A stretch of DNA of 38,188 nucleotides from a virus, in IMG/VR virus record IMGVR_UViG_3300042892_003360, positions 1 through 38,188 of that record; one strand, 5' to 3'. Of this stretch, positions 15,911 through 23,515 are shown piece by piece. Made by a program: the position numbers and the translations under genes. Numbering within the stretch: the stretch's first letter is position 1; every line of letters begins with the position of its first letter. The notes under the pieces were generated by a model. That model worked only from the letters and a program-made list of their open reading frames with translations. It ran no database searches and was not told where the DNA came from.

Positions 15911-16939
15911 TTACCAAGTTTTACAAGCCCAATATCTAGGTTTCCAACGTGGACCCGGTGAATCACATTTCATTCTAGCTCTAAAGGATTTTCTTCTTTT
16001 TGGGTTATTCTTTTTAATAACCATTCGTTTACCCTTTGCAGACTTACCACCAAACCCAAAGTTTACCTTTACAACCTTACCACTATCGTTCTTAACGTAG
16101 ACTTTAAATTTCTTAATATCTCCTTGCATGATTTTACCTAATTGAACTTTACGACCTTGGTATTCAGCCTCCATTAGAGTTTCATCAAAAATAATGTCAC
16201 TATCCTCAACTGTACCTAACTCATCTTCATAGATTAAATCGATATCATCTCCGAATAAATCTAAGTCTTCATTCTCATAAAGTTCTCTACATTCGTCGAT
16301 TAATTTATTATATCCTTCAGTTCCAATTTTGTATATGTTTTCAACAAGAGTCTTTTTTGATGATAATTGATATCTTAATGCGTTAGAAATGTCAACAGAC
16401 TCGTTAATAAGTTTAGGTGATAATTTTTCTAAATTAAGTCTAATATATTGAGTTTCAGTTATTTTCACTTTAATACCACTATTTTTTGGTTCATTATTGT
16501 GTCCACATTTATGGCACACATATGGGTCATCTCCACCTTCAGACAATTTCCAAGACCAATCACAACCACTACAATTAACTTTATTTAATTTTTTATTTTC
16601 GTCGAAATGTGTCATAGTTGGTTTATTACCTTTACCAACTTTTGGGTCTTTCTTTTCCGCTCTTCTTTTTTGTGATGTCATTGCTTCCTTTTCTTTTTTA
16701 TCATAAGATGAGGCAACTTTTGGTGTTTCTTTAGATACTTTCTTAGATGGTCTACATTTAGGATATGATTTACCATCCGCGTCTTTTCGACCACATGGTG
16801 GGTGTTTTCCGTCAACTTTTTTGCTTACGTCAACCCATTTTTCCTTAAACCATCTTCTAAGGTCTTCTTGTAAGACCTCTCCCGATTTTAACGATTCTTC
16901 TATATATTCCTTATCTTCTTTGGATACTATAATATTCAT
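15911..16939 (-). CDS. Multi-domain zinc-ribbon protein with conserved basic phage C-terminal domain
   Basis: A 342-residue protein in at least three parts. Residues 20-70 have WVDVSKKVDGKHPPCGRKD and YPKC (C49, C62), a short module seen in many environmental phages. Residues 120-150 are a zinc ribbon with C123-x2-C126 and C142-x2-C145 (NCSGCDWSW, VCHKCGH). The last 70 residues (KFKVYVKNDSGKVVKVNFGF, then KKNNPKRRKSFRARMKCD and RYWACKTW) form a strongly basic domain recurrent in T4-like phages of aquatic bacteria. No function is known. ATG 16939 is preferred over an in-frame start at 17026, because the latter would overlap the upstream gene by 86 nt and add a stretch coding poorly. Translation is nearly coupled to the gene at 16941. 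Confidence 0.8.
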   Translation of the reverse strand: MNIIVSKEDKEYIEESLKSGEVLQEDLRRWFKEKWVDVSKKVDGKHPPCGRKDADGKSYPKCRPSKKVSKETPKVASSYDKKEKEAMTSQKRRAEKKDPKVGKGNKPTMTHFDENKKLNKVNCSGCDWSWKLSEGGDDPYVCHKCGHNNEPKNSGIKVKITETQYIRLNLEKLSPKLINESVDISNALRYQLSSKKTLVENIYKIGTEGYNKLIDECRELYENEDLDLFGDDIDLIYEDELGTVEDSDIIFDETLMEAEYQGRKVQLGKIMQGDIKKFKVYVKNDSGKVVKVNFGFGGKSAKGKRMVIKKNNPKRRKSFRARMKCDSPGPRWKPRYWACKTW

Positions 16940-16940
16940 A

Positions 16941-17384
16941 TTATTTACATTTTTTCCAACCACCACCTTTAGCCTTGTAATTTTTTGCCGCCCAACCATT
17001 TGCATATGCACTTGGGTAAACATCAAATTTAGATTTAGCTGCCGCTTTAGATGCTGACCATTTTGCTGGGTCCGTTGGACAATTTTTACTTTCGTCTATT
17101 TCACCATATGATTCGTTAATGTCATCTTCTTTCTTTGTTTCATTCATAAAGAAATCAAAAACTTGGTCCATATTGTTCTTAGCTTCAGACACGTGGTCAT
17201 CAGCCCAATCGTGACCGTTTTTTATAATCGAATCTAATTGATTAGGGTCCATTTTCAATAACATTTCACATTGTCTTTGAATTTGTTGTAAATTACTGAA
17301 GAACATATAATTTTCAGTCATTTTACGTTCGTTCTCTAAAATCGTTTCGTTTAGATGTTTTCTAATTGATTGTTGTAAATTCAT
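16941..17384 (-). CDS. Small late protein with DVYPSAYAN-type C-terminal motif
   Basis: A 147-residue protein. The N-terminal half is helical (MNLQQSIRKHLNETILENER, FFSNLQQIQRQCEMLLKMD). The last 50 residues carry WSASKAAAKSKFDVYPSAY and WAAKNYKAKGGGWKK, a short motif widespread in phage proteins and often found beside the KVNFGF-type domain, as here. ATG 17384 is chosen over an in-frame start at 17420 because the octamer TATTTATA ends exactly 3 nt before it and because the longer form overlaps the upstream gene. LNE followed by Thr near residue 13 fits an (I/L)xE maturation cut, which would suggest packaging inside the head. Function unknown. Confidence 0.78.
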   Translation of the reverse strand: MNLQQSIRKHLNETILENERKMTENYMFFSNLQQIQRQCEMLLKMDPNQLDSIIKNGHDWADDHVSEAKNNMDQVFDFFMNETKKEDDINESYGEIDESKNCPTDPAKWSASKAAAKSKFDVYPSAYANGWAAKNYKAKGGGWKKCK

Positions 17385-17387
17385 TTC

Positions 17388-17395
17388 TATAAATA
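17388..17395 (-). promoter_or_regulatory. Late-promoter octamer TATTTATA, 3 nt before ATG 17384
   Basis: On the - strand the order is TATTTATA-GAA-ATG. It lies in the 13-nt gap between two genes and decides the start of 16941-17384. Confidence 0.65.
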
Positions 17396-17397
17396 TT

Positions 17398-18771
17398 TTA
17401 TTTTTCTGAAATAATTTCAAATTTTATCTCATCTTTATAATATATTTCTTCACTATGTGTTTTGGCCTTAATCTCAACAAAATATTCTCTTGGGATTAAA
17501 TAACTTGTATCTAACATAAATGAATTTTCATTCGTTCTATCTAATTTAGTCCAATCAAATACAGTGACGTTAGTTTTACCTTCTTTAATGTAAATTCTGT
17601 AGAATACATCATCAAATAACACAGACATTGGTTGATTTATTGACCTAAAGGTCACCACCACTTTTTTGTTGTCACCTCTTTTAATCTTTTCATTCATTTT
17701 GACACCAAAAAATTGAACACTATATCTCTCTAATTCTGTTTGATTAGCACCGATGGTAAATAATGATGTATGTTGTTTAGGTACGAATTTTTGAATAACA
17801 TCACTAAAATCAACGCCGTCTAATTTTATGTTTTTCCATTTATCAAAATAGAACCTTTTACCGTCACAAAGTACCCCTGTTAATCCGAAAGTTACTTTAT
17901 AAACACCTTTTCTAATTTTAGTAGTTGTAAGACCCGTTAGACTTGGTATCGGGTTACTTGATGAATCTAATATATCAACAATTGGTAATTCATCTAAATC
18001 ATAACTATTGGTTCCTTTAGTGACATATAGGTAAAGGTTTCTATTGATTTCCGCAATAAAATTCTCTCTATTGTCTTCAATCGTATCTTCAAACACCGTT
18101 TCAACAAAAGGTTCAAAGAACGTTTGTGTATATTTTGTGAAAAATGCAACTGATTGGTCGACAGGATTAGTAATATCCATGTATGCCGGTGAAAACGCCA
18201 CACCCATACCGTAATTTGGTGTTGTTCCTGTTATGATTTCATTTATAAAATCTGTAACATCCACATGTAAATCTTCATTTCCATTATCGAAATGTGCGGT
18301 TGCAATTGTTTGTGATGGTGTGGTTGAATAAACACCCTCTTGTGACCAACTATCTAAGGTTGTTCTATTGAACCAGTTGGAAGGTCTCTCATCGAACGTT
18401 TCGTTACCCGTAGTAAAGTCGTAAGCTTGTTCGTAGTCAAATCCTACACCCTCATCCCAAAACTCCGTCACGGGGAAGATAACAAGGTTAAAAGAGGTAG
18501 TTCTTTCTCTACCTGTACTTCTTTTTAATCCCATCAATCCCTCATCACCGAAAATGGTGTTAGTTAAATGTAGGTAATGTTTTGTGGTTCCATCAAGAAC
18601 CAACTCACCGTTATCGATTTTAGATTTCAAATCGGTAAAGTCCACTCTAAAAATAAACTTAGAAAACCCTGAACCGTAAAATATCTCAGTATTTGGGTTT
18701 TTCGCAGTGTTTATCTGTGAGTCCTTAATTAACGTGTTGTTTTTGTTGAAGTATGAACGGAAATATGACAT
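17398..18771 (-). CDS. Beta-rich virion protein of unknown role
   Basis: A 457-residue protein with alternating strand patterns. Residues 30-215 (FSKFIFRVDFTDLKSKI, FPVTEFWDEGVGFDYEQ, LHVDVTDFINEIITG, YGMGVAFSPAYMD) resemble the DNRLRE-type beta-sandwich found in surface-binding proteins: paired terms for a span of the ligand-binding sheet and a conserved VTDFIN strand. Residues 230-457 hold further beta repeats (LYLYVTKG, KIRKGVYKVTFGL, KVVVTFRS). No enzyme motif is seen. Next to the baseplate hub candidate, it is likely a baseplate, fibre or collar component. Confidence 0.75.
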   Translation of the reverse strand: MSYFRSYFNKNNTLIKDSQINTAKNPNTEIFYGSGFSKFIFRVDFTDLKSKIDNGELVLDGTTKHYLHLTNTIFGDEGLMGLKRSTGRERTTSFNLVIFPVTEFWDEGVGFDYEQAYDFTTGNETFDERPSNWFNRTTLDSWSQEGVYSTTPSQTIATAHFDNGNEDLHVDVTDFINEIITGTTPNYGMGVAFSPAYMDITNPVDQSVAFFTKYTQTFFEPFVETVFEDTIEDNRENFIAEINRNLYLYVTKGTNSYDLDELPIVDILDSSSNPIPSLTGLTTTKIRKGVYKVTFGLTGVLCDGKRFYFDKWKNIKLDGVDFSDVIQKFVPKQHTSLFTIGANQTELERYSVQFFGVKMNEKIKRGDNKKVVVTFRSINQPMSVLFDDVFYRIYIKEGKTNVTVFDWTKLDRTNENSFMLDTSYLIPREYFVEIKAKTHSEEIYYKDEIKFEIISEK

Positions 18772-18781
18772 CTTTTTATTT

Positions 18782-18789
18782 AATAAATA
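18782..18789 (-). promoter_or_regulatory. Late-promoter octamer variant TATTTATT
   Basis: One mismatch to TATTTATA, preceded by A, in the gap between 18794 and 18771. It ends 10 nt before ATG 18771. Confidence 0.45.
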
Positions 18790-18793
18790 TCAA

Positions 18794-20329
18794 TTAGTTA
18801 ATTCTAATTGAATCATTTAAAAGGTCATTTCGTAAAGTTGATATTAAATCGTCTAATTTTAACCAATTTGGGTCACCTTTCTCTAATGGTTCGTTAATAT
18901 TATGTATATGACTATCCATAATATTTTTAAATGCAACTATTATATTATATAGATTTTCACCCCTAACAGTTGCATATGTTTTAGGGTCAATATTTTTAAT
19001 ATAGTTCTCTTGGGTTAATTCATATTCATTTAATTCGTTAAAGTTAATTGATTCAACGTTTACCCCTATATTTGGACTTGTGGACATTAAATACAATTTA
19101 TCCGCACTTAACGATGCAAATGATTGTTCACCACCACCCTTAATTTGTTTTAATTTCTGAATTTTTTTTACCTCATCAATAAATGGTGCATAAAGACTTG
19201 TTTTCGAATAGACTAATCCATTATCACCAATTCTATTTCTAACTTGTATTTTAGAAACTATGGTTGTTTTGTTTTCTTTACCTTGAGTTGTTAATGGTGT
19301 GGTTAATAAAAACGTTGGGGTTGGTCTATAGTAAAATGGATGACAGTCTGCAGGTTCGAAAGCTGGGTCTAAATCCCCAATTCCCCTTTGGTCAATAATG
19401 TGTAAAATTTCTCTTATGTTCACATAAACACTTTTAATTTTATCAGTGTTGGTTGCTCCCGAAATTACTTTAGAAACCGTTGGTGTAGTTAGTGTATTAT
19501 CAGTATTAATTAACTTAACACTTTTTCCGTCATTAACATTAATTATAGTATTTTGACCAAAATTAATTGTAGTAAATTTACTACCATATTCTTCTAAAAC
19601 TTTATAGATAAAAAAATCTAACTTTGTTGGAGATGTAAAACTATCTAAATTAAATTCAACAAGGTATTTTAATTTGGATACAACCATTTTTGGTATCTTA
19701 ACTTTCTCTTCAGTTAATTCCATTGTATGTGGGAATTTTTTTAATGAGAACCTACCCATTTTTTTTGCAACTTGTGGAAAATCTAAAAGACTTTGTCTAA
19801 AGTTACTATTGTTACCGGCATCTTTATTGATTAATGCCCCACCTCTAATTTGAACACCATTCTCTGTGAATATCACGTCAGAACCGTAATCACCATTGAT
19901 ACTAATATCGTTTAATTTGGCAAAGGAACCTTCAGTAAGTGGAGGTAATAATTTACCGTCTTTATTTTTTAAATCTTTTCTATCTGTTACAATAACACCA
20001 CCGTAAGTTGTGTATTTGTTTTGTGATGTAAATGATTCACTACCGTAATCATGTGGTGAACTAAACGGACCCGTAACATACTCAACATTTTGAGTGTCTT
20101 TATCGGTATCATATTTAATTAATTTAATTGACGATTGTATCTTTGGTATAATATTAATATGTGCAGGTAAAAATGGTAAAGCAATAAGTGGGTCATTTTC
20201 ATCCCAATCTTGATACTTAATTCCACCCTCAATTTCACTAATATATAAACCATATGGTCTGTAACGAACTCTACCAATACCCTTTGGGTCAATATTGTTT
20301 ACACATACCGCAATGTCAATTATTTTCAT
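18794..20329 (-). CDS. Baseplate hub protein with OB-fold (gp5-like N-terminus), putative
   Basis: A 511-residue protein. The N-terminal 75 residues, IDPKGIGRVRYRPYG and DPLIALPFLPAHINIIPKI, fit the OB-fold of T4 gp5 and VgrG-like spike proteins: a GxGRVR strand followed by a DP-LPxLP turn and a late KxxxSxKLI strand. No lysozyme domain and no beta-helix repeat are present, so the peptidoglycan-cutting function of gp5 must lie elsewhere if present. The central part (about 160-330) is beta-rich; the C-terminus (YNIIVAFKNIMDSHIHNIN) is helical. It sits 1 nt after a 65-residue coiled-coil gene and next to the membrane-active-looking gene. Hub assignment rests mainly on the OB pattern. Confidence 0.65.
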   Translation of the reverse strand: MKIIDIAVCVNNIDPKGIGRVRYRPYGLYISEIEGGIKYQDWDENDPLIALPFLPAHINIIPKIQSSIKLIKYDTDKDTQNVEYVTGPFSSPHDYGSESFTSQNKYTTYGGVIVTDRKDLKNKDGKLLPPLTEGSFAKLNDISINGDYGSDVIFTENGVQIRGGALINKDAGNNSNFRQSLLDFPQVAKKMGRFSLKKFPHTMELTEEKVKIPKMVVSKLKYLVEFNLDSFTSPTKLDFFIYKVLEEYGSKFTTINFGQNTIINVNDGKSVKLINTDNTLTTPTVSKVISGATNTDKIKSVYVNIREILHIIDQRGIGDLDPAFEPADCHPFYYRPTPTFLLTTPLTTQGKENKTTIVSKIQVRNRIGDNGLVYSKTSLYAPFIDEVKKIQKLKQIKGGGEQSFASLSADKLYLMSTSPNIGVNVESINFNELNEYELTQENYIKNIDPKTYATVRGENLYNIIVAFKNIMDSHIHNINEPLEKGDPNWLKLDDLISTLRNDLLNDSIRIN

Positions 20330-20330
20330 A

Positions 20331-20528
20331 TTATGTCATTCTATTTCCTACTTCATTATTCACTGTGTTGTAATGCTCTTCAACAATTTCTAAATGTCTT
20401 GTTAAATCGACAATAAGTGTTTTTGTTTTTTCATATTCATCAGCAAGAACGTTACGACTCTCAATTAAATCTTTATTTGATTTATCTTTAACGTTTTGTA
20501 CTATTTCTATAATTTTATCTTTATCCAT
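20331..20528 (-). CDS. Small coiled-coil protein
   Basis: A 65-residue protein that is one long charged helix with heptad spacing of Ile, Leu and Val (IIEIVQNVKDKSNKDLIESR, then LIVDLTRHLEIVEEHY). It is separated by 1 nt from each neighbour (20329 and 20530), so it is part of the same translational unit as the hub and the 627-residue protein. It could be a chaperone or a spacer subunit for one of them. No family recognised. Confidence 0.65.
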   Translation of the reverse strand: MDKDKIIEIVQNVKDKSNKDLIESRNVLADEYEKTKTLIVDLTRHLEIVEEHYNTVNNEVGNRMT

Positions 20529-20529
20529 T

Positions 20530-22413
20530 TTAGAACATTTTACCTACTCCCGTTACTAACGGTGAAATTACCGCCGCGGTTGGTCCTGCGGGAATTACTG
20601 CTGGTTTTAGTGCAATCTTTATAAATGAATTTGCATCCATTTCTTCACTATGACCATCAATAATTCCTTTTATTATTGAATTTAATTTATTTTCACTACC
20701 ATATAATGGTCCCATGTTAACTCCCATTGCTGTTAGTCTTTCATTGGCGTTCATAAATGCCCTATCACTACTATAACCTGGTAATAAATCTGAGAAGACT
20801 AATAATAACCCCGGTATGGGTAGTTTAATTGGGACATTTAATGCTCCTTGTATTGTTTGTAATATTAAATTAAAAATCGCCTCACAACTTTCAAGTTGTT
20901 CCGTTAGAATTTTTACCAATAACGCAATTAATGCCAATATAATACCCTTCCATCTTTTTAATTTATTTTTAAAGATTTTAATTGCAATTTTTTTAATAAA
21001 TTCTAATAAGTCTTTCTTAATGAATTTCCAAAATTCAGCTAAAAAACGCCAAAATAACGCCTTAACCATATTAACAAATAATTTAGCCAATTTCTTCATA
21101 ATTTCCTTTGCGGTTAATACCACATTTTGAAATTGTTTATAAAGAATAACAATTGGTAAGAATATTTTAGGTGATAACACACTACTAACTAACGCCTTCG
21201 GTAGTTGTAAAATAAAAGTGTTTAAAAGAGATAGTTGTAAATTATCAATGCCTAATCCACCTTGTTCACTGGCATCGGATGATGTTTTTGTTAACGTATC
21301 GTCAATATTTTGGTCTAAGTTTTTAGAATTTAATAAAAATACAAAGTCCTCCATGTGATTTGAGTTTATTGGAACTTCAAAATTATCACAATCTCTAAAT
21401 TTCAAAACTCTTCTTTTTCTATTTACTTCATCATCTAAATCTATACCTTCAACATCATCAAAATCAAAATAGGAAGAAATATCTTCGTCGTCCTCATTGA
21501 ATTGGTCTGAGGTGTCGGATTTAAGTGGATTCTTTTTTGGCGGACTACCACAAAGTGCAAATAACTTTTGTAGTAACCTATCTAAGTCATTCATACCCGC
21601 ACTAAAAGAACTTGGTTCACCACCATCTCCTTGTAATGTCATTAACATTGCGGTTTTAACAACATGCTCAATATCAGGAAATTCAATACCATTATAATAG
21701 TTGGTTAAAAAATCACCAACTTGAGTTTGTCCCGTTACTCCTTGTAATCCAGCAATATTATATTCCTGACCGTTTGGGTCCCATTGAACTGAAAATAACG
21801 TATTATAATCTTTTGTTTGGAAAAAATATGGGTTCGGGTTATCAAAGGTTTCGTATAACTTTCGATTGAATTTAACATTACCTTGATTTGTTGCTTGATT
21901 CTCGTACATTATTTGTCCCGACATCGATTCTGGGTCCAATTTTAATACGTTCATGAAATCAAATTCTTTAGGTGATAACGTTACGGTATTTGATGGGAAA
22001 ACACTATTTCCTCCACACACACCGTCTCCACCGAATAACGTTTGTTTTACAGAATTTAATACGATGTTTTTTGAATCTTGTAAAGTTATGTGCGCGGATT
22101 CCTTTGCGTATTTTTTTAATTTACCTTTAATTAATGGTTTCTTTTTGAGGTTGGTATTGTCTTGTGTATCGGTACCTAAAAATCCTTCTGCTGTTTTAAT
22201 TAATTCCCCAAATACATCCTTTTTGTTTTTTGTTTTACCTTTAACTTTTGAAGTAATATCGGTAATACGTTTGTTCATGAAACCACCAACATCGGGAAGG
22301 TCTTCTTTGAAGGAATTAAAAATATCATCAAGCATACCGGGGTCATTATTAATCGCTTTAATGGCGTCTAATTTTGACCTAATTTTCTTTCTTGCTGTAT
22401 CTATTTTAGACAT
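20530..22413 (-). CDS. Large baseplate-region protein with a membrane-active-looking helical core
   Basis: A 627-residue protein. Residues 1-115 are basic and helical. Residues 150-290 are mixed alpha/beta (SNTVTLSPKEFDFMNVLKLD, FFQTKDYNTLFSVQWDPNG). Residues 300-340 are acidic. Residues about 385-545 are an unusual run of hydrophobic, aromatic and Lys-rich helices (FLPIVILYKQFQNVVLTAKE, KALFWRFLAEFWKFIKK, GIILALIALLVKILTEQLE), followed by PIPGLLLVFSDLLPGYSSD. The C-terminus is Gly/Pro/Val-rich. The core is too polar on one face for simple transmembrane spans, which suggests amphipathic helices that could insert into a membrane, as in a tape-measure or ejected protein. It starts 1 nt from 22413's stop region and is coupled to the hub gene. 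Confidence 0.75.
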   Translation of the reverse strand: MSKIDTARKKIRSKLDAIKAINNDPGMLDDIFNSFKEDLPDVGGFMNKRITDITSKVKGKTKNKKDVFGELIKTAEGFLGTDTQDNTNLKKKPLIKGKLKKYAKESAHITLQDSKNIVLNSVKQTLFGGDGVCGGNSVFPSNTVTLSPKEFDFMNVLKLDPESMSGQIMYENQATNQGNVKFNRKLYETFDNPNPYFFQTKDYNTLFSVQWDPNGQEYNIAGLQGVTGQTQVGDFLTNYYNGIEFPDIEHVVKTAMLMTLQGDGGEPSSFSAGMNDLDRLLQKLFALCGSPPKKNPLKSDTSDQFNEDDEDISSYFDFDDVEGIDLDDEVNRKRRVLKFRDCDNFEVPINSNHMEDFVFLLNSKNLDQNIDDTLTKTSSDASEQGGLGIDNLQLSLLNTFILQLPKALVSSVLSPKIFLPIVILYKQFQNVVLTAKEIMKKLAKLFVNMVKALFWRFLAEFWKFIKKDLLEFIKKIAIKIFKNKLKRWKGIILALIALLVKILTEQLESCEAIFNLILQTIQGALNVPIKLPIPGLLLVFSDLLPGYSSDRAFMNANERLTAMGVNMGPLYGSENKLNSIIKGIIDGHSEEMDANSFIKIALKPAVIPAGPTAAVISPLVTGVGKMF

Positions 22414-22796
22414 TATAGTGTGTAATTACCTGTTTTTGTTTCATTATCTTGGTCGTTAACCAATTTCTCAAGTAGGTCTCTATCATCGTCAGATAAGGTT
22501 AATTTACCAAATCCTTTATCTCCACTACCACCTGTACTTCCAGACTGTTTTAACAATACTCCCTGTAGTTTTACTAATGATATCTTTTTTTCAGTACAAT
22601 CATTAAGTATCTTTTGTTGTTCCTTAATGACTGGTCCAATTACACTCATATCTTCAGCGTCTTTCATGAAAGTTAACATCTTCTTTGTAATCAAAGAAGC
22701 CGTATTCTTTTGTTCTACGATGTCATTATAGATTTCCTGCATTAAAGCTAACGCGGAATCCATCTCTAATGATATTAAATTTTTTCTAGGTCTCAT
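22413..22796 (-). CDS. Small helical late protein, first gene of the baseplate unit
   Basis: A 127-residue protein. Residues 10-85 form two long helices (ALALMQEIYNDIVEQ, VIGPVIKEQQKILND). A Gly/Ser-rich stretch (QSGSTGGSGDKGFG, about 86-99) precedes a short acidic tail. The start follows TATTTATA-TAG, so this gene heads the 22796-18794 unit; its stop overlaps the next start by one base. The short Gly-rich arm and helical hairpin recall head-tail or baseplate adaptor proteins, but this is only a shape analogy. Confidence 0.72.
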   Translation of the reverse strand: MRPRKNLISLEMDSALALMQEIYNDIVEQKNTASLITKKMLTFMKDAEDMSVIGPVIKEQQKILNDCTEKKISLVKLQGVLLKQSGSTGGSGDKGFGKLTLSDDDRDLLEKLVNDQDNETKTGNYTL

Positions 22797-22799
22797 CTA

Positions 22800-22807
22800 T
22801 ATAAATA
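22800..22807 (-). promoter_or_regulatory. Late-promoter octamer TATTTATA, 3 nt before ATG 22796
   Basis: The - strand order is TATTTATA-TAG-ATG, between the sigma gene and the baseplate unit. Fourth case of the 3-nt spacing. Confidence 0.65.
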
Positions 22808-22816
22808 GAGTTTTTA

Positions 22817-23515
22817 TTAATTTATGAAATTAAAAAGTATACCATCGTACATTTTTTTAAATTTCTTAATTGCAACCCTAATTTCTTTAGTTGATAATGA
22901 TGTCATTTCTCTCAATGACAGGAGGATTAGATTTTTATTAAACTTATTACCTTCTCCAACTTCAAATATTTTGTCAAAATTACTGAAAATCTCAAGTAAC
23001 GCATACCCGAGCTTTTGTTCGTTTACGTTCAAATCCTCCTTTTCCATGAACTCCTCCAAATTAGTTGTAAGTTTAATGATAACATCCTTATAATCTAAGG
23101 GTGTGTGGTCAATAACATACGTTAAATCGGGTCTCTCTTCGATATCCGAGGATATGTCATCATAGGACACCGTTCTATTCTGGTCTTTTTGGTCTTTCTG
23201 TATCGCTCCCATAAGGTAGTTTTTACAGATGGTTCCAAAATAAGAATAAGCTTTGTAGTTCTTAGTATGGTCGAATTTATTAATTTTAGTAATAAGAAAG
23301 GACATTGTATCTGTATGTAAATCTATAAATTCAAAGTCTTTTCTATATAGTTTGTATCTTCTTATGATACTTTCAACCATGATTGTGAGAGGTTCTCTTA
23401 AATATTCATTGAATATCTTGTTGCGTTCCGCGTCGTCAGTACTTTCTAAGTAATTAACTACCGCCTTTTCTTGGTCCTCCCCAAAATAGATTTTTTGGGT
23501 TCTGGGTCTTGGCAT
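22817..23515 (-). CDS. Late transcription sigma factor (T4 gp55-like)
   Basis: A 232-residue protein with a reduced sigma region 2: EFIDLHTDTMSFLITKINKFD (about 62-82, as two adjacent blocks), NYKAYSYFGTICKNYLMGAIQ (86-106), then QKDQKDQNRTVSYDD (106-120). This is the order helix, FDxxK-NxxAY-xxF, basic recognition helix seen in T4 gp55, which directs host polymerase to late promoters. Like gp55 it lacks an obvious region 4; the C-terminal half is helical. The last residues, YDGILFNFIN, are hydrophobic and aromatic, comparable to the gp55 tail that binds the sliding clamp. T4 gp55 is 185 residues. Overlaps the glycosyltransferase stop (TAATG). It is the natural reader of the TATTTATA octamers. 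Confidence 0.8.
   Translation of the reverse strand: MPRPRTQKIYFGEDQEKAVVNYLESTDDAERNKIFNEYLREPLTIMVESIIRRYKLYRKDFEFIDLHTDTMSFLITKINKFDHTKNYKAYSYFGTICKNYLMGAIQKDQKDQNRTVSYDDISSDIEERPDLTYVIDHTPLDYKDVIIKLTTNLEEFMEKEDLNVNEQKLGYALLEIFSNFDKIFEVGEGNKFNKNLILLSLREMTSLSTKEIRVAIKKFKKMYDGILFNFIN

Noticed and set aside
16940-17026. Longer start for the zinc-ribbon gene
   Set aside because: It would overlap the upstream gene by 86 nt and add a poor N-terminus; ATG 16939 lies directly after the upstream stop.
17385-17420. Longer start for the 16941 gene
   Set aside because: It reads through the late octamer and into the upstream gene; ATG 17384 is placed 3 nt after the octamer as in three other genes.
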